Positions 56,408 to 64,000 of a stretch of 64,000 bases of DNA are shown in pieces. The notes below the pieces were generated by a model that worked only from the letters and a program-made list of their open reading frames with translations, was not told the origin of the DNA and searched no databases. The translations under genes were made by a program, and so were the position numbers. The DNA is from Prevotella sp. (lineage in GTDB: Bacteria > Bacteroidota > Bacteroidia > Bacteroidales > Bacteroidaceae): positions 36,049 through 100,048 of the forward strand of contig JAFYYV010000002.1 of assembly GCA_017557405.1 (NCBI GenBank). Reading direction: 5' to 3'. Each line of letters opens with the position of its first letter. Within the stretch, counting starts at the first letter, position 1.

Positions 56408-57237
56408 TCGAAGTATGTCATTTATATAAGTCGTTCGAAGACAAAGAAGTGCTGAAGGATATCAGTACGGTGTTCGAAGACGGCAAGACGAACCTCATCA
56501 TTGGCCAGTCGGGTTCTGGAAAGACCGTATTGATGAAAAACCTGGTGGGTCTTTTGGAACCTACAAGCGGTCAAGTGCTCTACGATGGGCGTGACTTCGT
56601 ACAGATGTCGAAGAAAGAGAAAGTAATGATGAGACGCGAGATGGGCATGATATTCCAGAGTGCCGCCCTCTTCGATTCGCTGTCTGTGTTGGAAAATGTG
56701 ATGTTCCCACTCGACATGTTCTCGCCGATGACATTTCGTGAACGTCAGCAACGTGCAATGGAATGCTTGGAGCGCGTGAACCTTCGTGGCGCCGAGAACA
56801 AATATCCAGCCGAGATATCGGGCGGTATGCAGAAACGTGTAGCCATCGCGCGAGCCATCGTGCTAAATCCGAAGTACTTGTTCTGCGATGAGCCGAATAG
56901 TGGTCTCGATCCGAAGACTTCGTTGGTAATCGACGACCTATTGTCGGGTATCACCCACGATTTGGGCATCACAACCATCATCAACACCCACGACATGAAT
57001 TCGGTGATGGGCATTGGTGAGAACATCATCTTCATCTACAAAGGTGAGAAGGAATGGCAGGGCGTTTCATCGCAAGTAATGCACTCAAGCAATCGTCGTC
57101 TGACAGACTTCATCTTCGCGAGCGACCTATTGAAGAACATGCGCGAAGTGGTCATTGAGAACGATATTGAGTTCGAACACAAAAAGCACTTGGAAGAAGG
57201 GGAAAATGCAGATTTACCACCTTCGCCAAATGCTTAA
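56404..57237 (+). CDS. mlaF: MlaF-type ABC transporter ATP-binding protein
   Basis: A 277-aa ATPase: Walker A GQSGSGKTVLMKNLVGLL (about 36-53), Q-loop MIFQSAALFDSLSVLENVMF, signature ISGGMQKRVAIARAI, Walker B YLFCDEPNSGLDPKTS and INTHDMNSVMGIGENI. The FxDEPxxGLDP form and SGGM signature are typical of MlaF/Mkl. The C-terminal 40 residues are charged. Coupled to mlaE; ends 20 bp from the opposing lipoprotein gene. Confidence 0.94.
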   Translation: MIEVCHLYKSFEDKEVLKDISTVFEDGKTNLIIGQSGSGKTVLMKNLVGLLEPTSGQVLYDGRDFVQMSKKEKVMMRREMGMIFQSAALFDSLSVLENVMFPLDMFSPMTFRERQQRAMECLERVNLRGAENKYPAEISGGMQKRVAIARAIVLNPKYLFCDEPNSGLDPKTSLVIDDLLSGITHDLGITTIINTHDMNSVMGIGENIIFIYKGEKEWQGVSSQVMHSSNRRLTDFIFASDLLKNMREVVIENDIEFEHKKHLEEGENADLPPSPNA

Positions 57238-57257
57238 CTATTGGAGGAGTATTTGGA

Positions 57258-57644
57258 TTATCGCAGATACCAAATACCTTTGCTTTCTATCATGGGAACA
57301 TTGACTTCCTCACTGGTGGAATCGCCATAAGTGAAGACGAGGAAGACATTAGCTGTATGAAGGGCGGTGTCGGCATCAGCATTCACGATGCGCGTCTCCT
57401 TGATGCCGCGGTGCTCTCGTTGTTGCTGCTTGATAAACATACGAGCGTTGGTAATAAGTCCCGAACGATAGCTTTCTGGAATGCTGTCGGGCATATAGTG
57501 TCCTTCAACGAAAGACTCGTATTTGCCCTTAAGCAGATAGTCGTAGTATTGCTTGGCAGCATGAGCGGCTTTGTCGGCAGGATTGATGCGTGAACAAGCC
57601 ACCAACACGAGTCCAAAGACAGCTATGTAAAACAGCTTTTTCAT
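57258..57644 (-). CDS. DUF4878-like lipoprotein
   Basis: A 128-aa protein with lipobox LVAC ([17 protein letters not shown]) and an NTF2-like/DUF4878 pattern: AAHAAKQYYDYLLKGKYESF, SGLITNARMFIKQQQREH, IVNADADTALHTANVFLVFT and IESKGIWYLR. Start 57644 shares one base with the der stop (TAATG), indicating coupling. Probably a small envelope protein; function unknown. Confidence 0.78.
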   Translation of the reverse strand: MKKLFYIAVFGLVLVACSRINPADKAAHAAKQYYDYLLKGKYESFVEGHYMPDSIPESYRSGLITNARMFIKQQQREHRGIKETRIVNADADTALHTANVFLVFTYGDSTSEEVNVPMIESKGIWYLR

Positions 57645-58957
57645 TATTTCTGACGAATGAAAACGTTGATGGGACAACCTGTCATCGGCCAGTTCTCGCG
57701 TATCTTGTTCTCGAGGAAACGACGATAGTTCTCCTTGATATACTGCGGCAGATTGGCATAGAACACGAAGGTGGGTATCTGCGTATCAGGAACCTGCGAA
57801 CAATACTTGATTTTAATGTATTTTCCCTTGATGCTGGGTGGTGGCGTAGCCTCGATGATGGGGAGCATCACCTCGTTGAGTTTCGTGGTTCCAACCTTCG
57901 CCTTGCGGTTTAGATAAACCTGCTTGGCTGTTTCGAGCACGCGGAAGATGCGTTGTTTGGTCAATGCCGAAGCAAAAATGATGGGGAAGTCGGTAAATGG
58001 AGCCATACGCTCACGAATAGCATTCTCGAACGTCTTGATGGCAATGGTCGACTTGTCTTCCACCAAATCCCACTTGTTGACAACCACCACAATTGATTTG
58101 TTGTTCTTCTGAATGATCTGGAAGATGTTCATATCTTGCGCCTCTATACCACGAGTAGAATCGATCATGAGAATGCAAACATCGCTGTTCTCAATGGCTC
58201 GGATAGAACGCATGACAGAATAGAACTCAAGATCCTCACTCACCTTGTTCTTGCGGCGAATACCGGCGGTGTCAACAAGATAGAAATCGAATCCGAATTT
58301 GTCGTAGCGCGTATAGATGCTGTCGCGTGTAGTACCAGCAATCTCAGTGACGATATTACGGTCTTCACCAATGAAAGCATTAATGAGACTCGACTTACCT
58401 GCATTCGGGCGTCCTACCACAGCAAAACGAGGAATACCTTCTTCAATTTGTTCATCAGTCACAGACGGCAGTTTCTCAATGATGAGATCGAGTAAATCGC
58501 CCGTTCCGCTACCTGTAGCCGAACTGATGCAATAAGGTTCACCCAAACCGAGTTTGTAGAACTCATACGAATCGTATATCTGTGTGCTGTTGTCGGCTTT
58601 GTTGGCCACCAACACGACAGGAAGTTTCGTACGACGCAGAATCTCTGCAACATCCTGATCAAGGTCGGTCAGGCCTGTGGTTACATCAACGAGGAAGAGC
58701 ACGAGGTCGGCTTCTTCAGTTGCCACAAGCACTTGTTTGCGAATCTCGCCTTCAAATATGTCGTCACTATTGACCACCCATCCACCGGTGTCAACCACCG
58801 AAAACTCATGTCCGCACCATTCGCATTTGCCATATTGGCGGTCGCGTGTAGTGCCTGCTTCAGGACTCACAATGGCACGACGGCTTTTTGTCAGTCGATT
58901 GAAAAGAGTGGACTTGCCTACATTGGGACGTCCTACGATTGCTACTAAATTTCCCAT
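57644..58957 (-). CDS. der: Ribosome biogenesis GTPase Der
   Basis: A 437-aa double-GTPase (EngA). First G domain with [19 protein letters not shown] and NKAD; second with [21 protein letters not shown] and NKWDLV; C-terminal KH-like domain. It acts in 50S subunit maturation. It is in the era-der cluster and touches both neighbours by one shared base (TAATG). Confidence 0.97.
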   Translation of the reverse strand: MGNLVAIVGRPNVGKSTLFNRLTKSRRAIVSPEAGTTRDRQYGKCEWCGHEFSVVDTGGWVVNSDDIFEGEIRKQVLVATEEADLVLFLVDVTTGLTDLDQDVAEILRRTKLPVVLVANKADNSTQIYDSYEFYKLGLGEPYCISSATGSGTGDLLDLIIEKLPSVTDEQIEEGIPRFAVVGRPNAGKSSLINAFIGEDRNIVTEIAGTTRDSIYTRYDKFGFDFYLVDTAGIRRKNKVSEDLEFYSVMRSIRAIENSDVCILMIDSTRGIEAQDMNIFQIIQKNNKSIVVVVNKWDLVEDKSTIAIKTFENAIRERMAPFTDFPIIFASALTKQRIFRVLETAKQVYLNRKAKVGTTKLNEVMLPIIEATPPPSIKGKYIKIKYCSQVPDTQIPTFVFYANLPQYIKENYRRFLENKIRENWPMTGCPINVFIRQK

Positions 58958-59355
58958 TATTCTATTACCTCCACAAGTTCAAATTTATATTTCTTGCCCC
59001 GGCTGTTGGTGAAAGTCCCTTTGAAACTATCGCCACGCAGTTCGCGCTGACCATCGAAGGTTCCCGTATGATTGCCTTTGGGCGTATATTCTTTCATAAC
59101 CATATGCATGCTGCCTTTTGTATTCACGGCTTCGTGCTTCACCAACTTCAGCGTGAAATGCGTCTTCGGGCGCTCGTCATAATAATAGTAGCCCGCCACT
59201 TCACCCTCGTTCCATACGGGTGGATACAGGAACAGCGTAATTGCGTATGGTCCTATCTTACCCGCGAACTTCGTCGTTTCTTTTTCTTGTGCTAAAGCGA
59301 TATTAACAGAAAGCACCACCGTGAGACACAACAACAGCATTCTCTTCATATTCAT
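58957..59355 (-). CDS. Hypothetical secreted protein
   Basis: About 132 aa with signal peptide ([20 protein letters not shown]). The mature part is beta-rich: [70 protein letters not shown]. No recognised family. Starts at 59355 or 59349 fit the era stop (59366). Its stop overlaps the der start by one base, so it is embedded in the era-der operon despite being exported. Confidence 0.7.
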   Translation of the reverse strand: MNMKRMLLLCLTVVLSVNIALAQEKETTKFAGKIGPYAITLFLYPPVWNEGEVAGYYYYDERPKTHFTLKLVKHEAVNTKGSMHMVMKEYTPKGNHTGTFDGQRELRGDSFKGTFTNSRGKKYKFELVEVIE

Positions 59356-59365
59356 TCCTCCCTTT

Positions 59366-60247
59366 TTAATCCGGATTATATCCAAAAGCGTCCAATTCGC
59401 GTTGTGAGTTTCGCCAATCCTTATCCACCTTCACATATGTCTCCAGATTGATTTTCTTTCCAAAGAACTTCTCCAATGCCTTTCTGCTTTCCATACCCAC
59501 TTTCTTCAAAGCCACACCTTGATGACCGATGATGATGCCTTTCTGGCTCTCGCGCTCTACATAGATGACGGCGTGAATATCAATGCGGTCTTCCGTCTCT
59601 TTGAACGAATCCACTCGAACCTCGACTGCATAAGGCACTTCCTTGTCGTAATAAAGCAGAATCTTCTCACGGATGATCTCGCTCACGAAGAAGCGTGCGG
59701 GTTTGTCGGTCAGTTGGTCTTTTTCGAAATAAGGTGGCGAATCGGGCAACAGTTCTTTGATACGTTTCAACAACATGTCAACACCAAATTTGTTTGCTGC
59801 CGAGATGGGAAGTATCTCAGCATTGGGCAGCAACGAATGCCACTTCTCAACCAAGTTGCCAAGCGTCTGTTGGTCGCTTAGGTCAATCTTATTGATGAGC
59901 AGCAAGACAGGGATCTTCATCTTCGCCACCTTCTCCAAGAAATCCATGTTCTTCTCGGGGTTCTCCACCACGTCGGTCACATAGAGCAGCACATCGGCAT
60001 CAGCCAGCGCACTTTCCGAAAACGCCAGCATCATCTCCTGCATCTTGTAGTTGGGCTTCAAGACGCCAGGCGTGTCGCTGAAGACAATCTGCATGTCGTC
60101 AGTGTTTACAATGCCCATGATGCGATGTCGCGTTGTCTGTGCCTTGAAAGTGGCTATCGAGATGCGTTCACCCACGAGTTGGTTCATCAGCGTTGATTTG
60201 CCAACGTTGGGATTGCCTACGATATTTACGAAACCTGCTTTGTGCAT
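59366..60247 (-). CDS. era: GTPase Era
   Basis: A 293-aa protein: GTPase domain with [14 protein letters not shown] (about 10-23), FSDTPG, LLINKIDLSD, SAANKFGVD, and a KH RNA-binding domain at the C-terminus (GIIIGHQGVALKKVGMESRK, the GxxGxxL-like core). Era helps 16S rRNA 3'-end processing and 30S assembly. fabH ends 147 bp upstream. Confidence 0.97.
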   Translation of the reverse strand: MHKAGFVNIVGNPNVGKSTLMNQLVGERISIATFKAQTTRHRIMGIVNTDDMQIVFSDTPGVLKPNYKMQEMMLAFSESALADADVLLYVTDVVENPEKNMDFLEKVAKMKIPVLLLINKIDLSDQQTLGNLVEKWHSLLPNAEILPISAANKFGVDMLLKRIKELLPDSPPYFEKDQLTDKPARFFVSEIIREKILLYYDKEVPYAVEVRVDSFKETEDRIDIHAVIYVERESQKGIIIGHQGVALKKVGMESRKALEKFFGKKINLETYVKVDKDWRNSQRELDAFGYNPD

Positions 60248-60394
60248 ATTCTTATGTTTTGATGTTGAATTGTATGAAACAAAATTCAGGAGTCAACAAG
60301 CCCAGAAGTCCACACATGCCCGCACCCGTCAAAGGCGCATCGAGAACATGCAAGAACTACTGTAACTCCTTGGCTCCTGAGTTTCTTTATCCAG

Positions 60395-61414
60395 TTACTT
60401 TTTGGTCGCTGCTGTAGCGCCGTCGTAAGCCCACTTGAAGAGCGAGGCTCCATGCGTGAAACCTGCTCCAAACGCGGTAAGCACCACGTTGTCGCCTTTC
60501 TTGAAGTTCTTCTCGTTGTCCCAAATCGCAAGCGGAATGGTTGCACCACTCGTGTTACCATACCGTTCGATGTTGACCACAATCTTCTCCATCGGCAGAT
60601 CGATACGCTTGGCGACTGCCTCGATGATGCGCAGGTTAGCCTCGTGAGGCACCACCCAATTCACATCTTCGTTGGTCAATCCATTGCGTTTCAAAACCTC
60701 AGTCACGTCGTCGGCCATGCTAGTCACAGCATAACGGAACACCGTGCGACCCTCTTGGTAGATGTAATGCAAACGATGCGACACCGTGAAATGCGAAGGA
60801 GGACAAACCGATCCACCTGCCTTCATATGAAGGAACGGAAGACCTTTGCCGTCGGTGCGGAAATAGGCGTCTTGCATACCGACGCCTTCCTCCTCTGTAG
60901 CTTCCACCATCACAGCTCCAGCGCCATCACCGAAAAGCACACATGTCTGGCGATCGGTGTAATCCACCATCGACGACATTTTGTCGGCGCCTATCACGAT
61001 GATTCGCTTGCAACGACCGCATTTGATCATCGACGAAGCGAGGTCAAGGGCATACATGAATCCGGCGCAAGCAGCCGACGTGTCGAACGCAAACGCATTC
61101 TTAAGACCCAGTTTGCCCACTACCACCGAAGCCGTAGGGGGGAATTTGTAGTCGGGAGTGGTTGTAGCGACAATCAATGCATCGATGGTATCAGGATCAA
61201 CGCCCGTCTTCTGAAGCAGCATTTTGGCGGCTTTGCGAGCCATGTAGCTCGTGCCCAAACCCTCTTCTGTCAGGATATGGCGTTCTTTGATACCTACACG
61301 CGTCATGATCCACTCGTCGTTGGTGTCTACCATCCGAGCCAGCTCCTCATTAGTGAGAATGTAGTCGGGAACGTATCCACCCACGCCAGTGATAATCGCG
61401 TTTATCTTTCCCAT
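60395..61414 (-). CDS. fabH: 3-oxoacyl-ACP synthase III (FabH)
   Basis: A 339-aa condensing enzyme that starts fatty-acid synthesis from acetyl-CoA (or branched primers) and malonyl-ACP. Catalytic triad Cys116 (DTSAACAGFMYAL), His257 (WVVPHEANLRI) and Asn287 (RYGNTSGATIPLAI) is complete. Follows rpmF by 3 bp, the conserved yceD-rpmF-fabH order. Confidence 0.97.
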   Translation of the reverse strand: MGKINAIITGVGGYVPDYILTNEELARMVDTNDEWIMTRVGIKERHILTEEGLGTSYMARKAAKMLLQKTGVDPDTIDALIVATTTPDYKFPPTASVVVGKLGLKNAFAFDTSAACAGFMYALDLASSMIKCGRCKRIIVIGADKMSSMVDYTDRQTCVLFGDGAGAVMVEATEEEGVGMQDAYFRTDGKGLPFLHMKAGGSVCPPSHFTVSHRLHYIYQEGRTVFRYAVTSMADDVTEVLKRNGLTNEDVNWVVPHEANLRIIEAVAKRIDLPMEKIVVNIERYGNTSGATIPLAIWDNEKNFKKGDNVVLTAFGAGFTHGASLFKWAYDGATAATKK

Positions 61415-61417
61415 TGA

Positions 61418-61603
61418 TTATTCTGCAACTTCCTGAACGATAGCGACTTTTCCTCTGTAGTAGCCACAGGTGGGACATACAGTGTGGTAAACATAGTATG
61501 CGCCACAGTTGGGGCAAACTGCCAGCGTGGGAGCCACTGCCTTATCATGAGTTCTTCTTTTCAGTGTACGAGTCTTCGACTGTCTTCTTTTAGGATGTGC
61601 CAT
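61418..61603 (-). CDS. rpmF: 50S ribosomal protein L32
   Basis: 61 aa, basic N-terminus (MAHPKRRQSKTRTLKRR) and an intact zinc ribbon: Cys30, Cys33, Cys43 and Cys46 in CPNC and CPTC. Lies between the DUF177 gene and fabH, 27 and 3 bp away. Confidence 0.98.
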   Translation of the reverse strand: MAHPKRRQSKTRTLKRRTHDKAVAPTLAVCPNCGAYYVYHTVCPTCGYYRGKVAIVQEVAE

Positions 61604-61630
61604 AATACTATTAACTTTTAAATTATATTT

Positions 61631-62158
61631 TTATTCTTTTATTTTCAAATTCTTCAACTTTTCCCAGCGCGGGTCAATTGGCTCTTCTTCCGTTTCGCCT
61701 ATGTGCGTTGCATTGAGTTCGTCAAGCACCTTCGTCATCGCAGGATTGCATTCTCCCGGCGCATGTACATGCTTGATGGGAATGTCGAGAGCCACAAACT
61801 CATAGATGACCCACGACACATCGAGCGTTCCTTCATTCTCGTCAACGGTCACGAGTTCGTCATCTGTGTTGCTTTCTTCCATGCCGAATTGAGCGACCAG
61901 TCGGTTTCTGACATCAATGGGTTGCTCCATATCGTCCAAACACAAGTCGCAGGGCACGTGTACCACTCCCACGCAATGGAATTCCAGCTCAAACACGTCG
62001 CCCATTCTCTTCACATCCAAGTCGACATGTATATCGCCACGCTCCACTTCTGGGGCATCGATCGCCTTAAAGTAATCGTCGTTTAAATCGAACTGGAAAT
62101 GCGAAACGCCATCCTCCAGCCGCTTCAGATTGATCTGTAAGGTATCCAATGTACACAT
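61631..62158 (-). CDS. DUF177 (YceD) family protein
   Basis: A 175-aa protein with the family CDLCLDDM motif (about 83-90) in HVPCDLCLDDMEQPIDV, and an acidic C-terminal half. YceD/DUF177 proteins are encoded next to rpmF and in plants take part in 23S rRNA maturation. First gene of the rpmF-fabH-era-der run. The predicted promoter lies only about 8 bp before the ATG, so the mRNA may be leaderless. Confidence 0.92.
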   Translation of the reverse strand: MCTLDTLQINLKRLEDGVSHFQFDLNDDYFKAIDAPEVERGDIHVDLDVKRMGDVFELEFHCVGVVHVPCDLCLDDMEQPIDVRNRLVAQFGMEESNTDDELVTVDENEGTLDVSWVIYEFVALDIPIKHVHAPGECNPAMTKVLDELNATHIGETEEEPIDPRWEKLKNLKIKE

Positions 62159-62166
62159 TTGGGGTG

Positions 62167-62174
62167 CAAAGTTA
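62167..62174 (-). promoter_or_regulatory. -7 element for the DUF177-rpmF-fabH operon
   Basis: The minus strand reads TAACTTTG. Only eight bases separate it from the annotated ATG at 62158, implying a very short or no 5' leader. 62175-62367 is A/T-rich with no other feature seen. Confidence 0.5.
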
Positions 62175-62367
62175 CTATTTTTTTCCGAGATAAAAAAAGA
62201 ATTCCCGATTTTTTAATTTATTTCAAAACAAAAATATAGGAAAACCGCTTTTCCATGAAAATCATTTTGTCAACAAAAAGAATTATTTCGCGACACTATG
62301 CTACCAAAAAGGTTGAATTTAATAACCAATTTGTTGAAAGTTTTTACCTTTTCTCTTGTTTTCTCAT

Positions 62368-62455
62368 AGCTATGCTTTAAGCGAATAAAAGCTATGCTTT
62401 GATCGACCAAAAGCATAGCTTTGACCCTTCAAAAAGCATGCTTTCATTTTGTCAA
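62368..62455. repeat. 22-bp-period tandem array E
   Basis: GCTTT falls at 62374, 62396, 62418 and 62440, exactly 22 bp apart. Units share palindromic cores AAAGCTATGCTTT or AAAGCATAGCTTT, and the last AAAGCATGCTTT. It sits about 30 bp past the stop of the sensor-kinase gene in the 327-bp gap to the DUF177 gene. Confidence 0.9.
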
Positions 62456-62485
62456 AAACCTTCTCTTGGCAAAAGAGTCATTCTT

Positions 62486-63652
62486 CTATCGTTTCAGTTC
62501 GATGCGGAATGTCGTACCCTTTCCTAATTCGCTACTCTTCACGAAGATACGCCCATGATGGTATTCCTCCACGATGCGTTTCGCGAGTGAAAGTCCTAAT
62601 CCCCATCCACGCTTCTTCGTAGTGAATCCAGGACGGAAAACATTGCTGATGTCTTTCTTCGGAATTCCCTTTCCTGTATCGCTTATCTCGACGGCCACGA
62701 TATCATCCTCGACGTTCATAAACAACGTGATGACGCCCTCTCCACCCATCGCATCGACGGCGTTTTTGCACAAATTCTCCACTACCCATTCGAAAAGCGA
62801 AGCATTAATGCGCACGATGATGTCTTCGGGTGGGAATATGCGTTTCATCATCACCTTGCTCGATGTGCGACGATCCATGTATTCTATTACATGATCCATC
62901 ACCTCTATCAAACTCGATGGTACTGGCTCGGGAAGCGAACCTATCTTCGAGAAGCGGTCGGCTATCAGTTGTAAACGTTTCACGTCTTTGTCCATTTCAG
63001 GAATCAGCGTGTCGTCAGGATAGGTTTCCTTCAGTATTTCCGTCCAAGCCATCAAACTTGAGATAGGCGTTCCCAACTGATGTGCGGTTTCTTTCGACAA
63101 ACCTACCCACACTTTGTTTTGTTCAGCGCGTTTCGAGGTCAATAGCGCGAATATCGCCACAACAACGAATATCAGAACAACTCCTAACTGCACATAAGGA
63201 TAGACTTCCAATCGCTTCAACATCAGCGAATCATCGTAGCACACATCGATATAATCTCCCTTCTGCGAACCATCGTCCAAATCGATCCGAATGAACCTTC
63301 CTGCTGCCTCCATTCTTTTTCCCATTGCCGAAATGGCAGCAAGGCTGTCCGCTTGATTGTCGGCTTTCACCTTCAAGTTTCTATAAATCTGCACCGTTCC
63401 CAGCGAATCCATAACAATCACGGGAATCGTTGTGTTGTCCTCAATCACCTTCAACACGAGGTTCATGCCCGCATTTTCGTCGTCATAGTTCAGCGTTCGC
63501 ATCGCCTCGGCCCATATAGCCATTTTCTTGTGCTCTTCCTCATACAAATCGCGAATCAGAATATTCGACACCACCAATGAGGCTACGGCTATCACCACAG
63601 CCATAACCATCAACAGTATCTTCACTTGTCTGATTCTATCTGTCCATTGCAT
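62486..63652 (-). CDS. Membrane sensor histidine kinase (HAMP-less, HisKA-like)
   Basis: A 388-aa kinase. Two transmembrane helices (ILLMVMAVVIAVASLVVSNI near 13-32; VQLGVVLIFVVVAIFALLTS near 172-191) bracket a periplasmic sensor domain of about 140 residues. H-box SKETAHQLGTPISSLMAW with phosphoacceptor His, N-box VENLCKNAVDAMGG, G1 ISDTGKGIP, G2 RGWGLGLSLAKRIVEEY. The HQLGTP variant is common in Bacteroidetes. No response regulator lies nearby, so it is an orphan. Start 63652 places the first TM helix correctly. Confidence 0.93.
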   Translation of the reverse strand: MQWTDRIRQVKILLMVMAVVIAVASLVVSNILIRDLYEEEHKKMAIWAEAMRTLNYDDENAGMNLVLKVIEDNTTIPVIVMDSLGTVQIYRNLKVKADNQADSLAAISAMGKRMEAAGRFIRIDLDDGSQKGDYIDVCYDDSLMLKRLEVYPYVQLGVVLIFVVVAIFALLTSKRAEQNKVWVGLSKETAHQLGTPISSLMAWTEILKETYPDDTLIPEMDKDVKRLQLIADRFSKIGSLPEPVPSSLIEVMDHVIEYMDRRTSSKVMMKRIFPPEDIIVRINASLFEWVVENLCKNAVDAMGGEGVITLFMNVEDDIVAVEISDTGKGIPKKDISNVFRPGFTTKKRGWGLGLSLAKRIVEEYHHGRIFVKSSELGKGTTFRIELKR

Positions 63653-63803
63653 GCTATAATAACGTGAAACTCCGGAAGTTATTGCACCAGCAACAAAAAC
63701 TATACCATGCAACAACCATACAACAACTTTGCAACACTATACAATATAGTACTATACTATAATACTATACTGTACAGAACAATACAAAACCATACAAAAC
63801 AAA

Positions 63804-63837
63804 TCCGCCCCGCCACTCTTCCGAGTAGCAGGGCGGA
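63804..63837 (-). terminator. rRNA operon terminator
   Basis: On the minus strand, downstream of 5S, TCCGCCC pairs with GGGCGGA (outer arms 63831-63837 and 63804-63810) with an inner GC/ACTC stem, followed by ATTTGTTTTG. Confidence 0.8.
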
Positions 63838-63865
63838 CGAGCCGTTGCGGCTGATGATTGAAAAA

Positions 63866-63974
63866 AGGCGGCCACCTACTCTCCCGCATTGCATCGCAGT
63901 ACCATCGGCGCAGGCGGGCTTAACTTCTCTGTTCGGGATGGGAAGAGGTGGGGCCCCGCCGCGATAACCACCTC
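63866..63974 (-). rRNA. rrf: 5S ribosomal RNA
   Basis: About 109 nt on the minus strand match Bacteroidetes 5S: helix I GGTGGTTATCGCGGCGGGG at the 5' side, the loop CCCATCCCGAACAGAGAAG, and the 3' side GCGGGAGAGTAGGTGGCCGCC. 23S and 16S would lie beyond the right edge. Exact ends are approximate. Confidence 0.95.
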
Positions 63975-64000
63975 AAAAGGGGGGGACACGCGGACAACAA

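Overview
The window looks like a chromosomal segment of a Prevotella-like member of the Bacteroidales. Four things point there. The promoters fit the Bacteroidetes pattern of TTTG, about 20 bases, then TAnnTTTG. The 5S rRNA matches Bacteroidetes 5S. The gene families are typical: C10 (streptopain-like) protease, DUF1573 lipoproteins, an OstA-like protein, two SurA-like foldases, VTC/DUF4956/DUF2490, and an S23 four-helix-bundle protein. Gene order such as tig-clpP-clpX-recQ and DUF177-rpmF-fabH-era-der is also usual for the order. Most genes after 10 kb lie on the minus strand. No phage, insertion sequence, CRISPR array or resistance locus is visible.

Layout. 1-2.1 kb (+): end of a YjbQ-like gene, ridA and a Na+/amino-acid symporter. 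2.2 kb: tRNA-Leu(TAG). 2.4-5.3 kb (-): large secreted C10 protease. 5.6-7.6 kb (+): LytS/LytTR-type two-component pair. 7.7-10 kb (+): polyphosphate polymerase (VTC)-DUF4956-DUF2490 operon. 10-14.3 kb (-): two lipoproteins, then a coupled pair of secreted proteins. 14.4-15.4 kb: asd. 15.6-19.3 kb (+): antiporter, ABC ATPase and S1-domain RNA-binding protein. 19.3-29 kb (-): a cell-envelope block with two DUF1573 lipoproteins, OmpA, a triplicated-domain secreted protein with its small partner, and a 1409-residue coiled-coil lipoprotein. 29.3-36.8 kb (-): asnS, S23 protein, rluB, purB, ACT protein, paaK. 37 kb: tRNA-Val(TAC). 37.3-46.5 kb (-): second OmpA, mutL, OstA-like, two parvulin foldases, guaB. 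46.8-54 kb (-): TonB-domain protein, recQ, clpX, clpP, tig. 54.6-57.2 kb: lptB facing mlaE-mlaF. 57.3-62.2 kb (-): der/era/fabH/rpmF/DUF177 cluster. 62.5-63.7 kb (-): sensor kinase. 63.87 kb: 5S rRNA, the 3' end of an rRNA operon that enters from the right edge.

Much of the content is envelope biogenesis (lptB, OstA-like, mlaEF, two OmpA, two SurA-like foldases, many lipoproteins) and protein or RNA quality control (tig, clpXP, era, der, rluB).

The most unusual signal is non-coding. Five separate intergenic gaps (about 11.55, 34.75, 46.75, 54.2 and 62.4 kb) each hold 3-6 degenerate tandem units with the same exact period of 22 bp. The unit sequences differ from gap to gap but overlap in words. 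Every array lies between co-directional genes and upstream of a recognisable promoter. Also notable are two loci built as 'small secreted protein, then large secreted protein' that share an N-terminal module, an rluB with a 200-residue Gly/Gln/Arg repeat domain, and a MutL without the usual endonuclease motifs.
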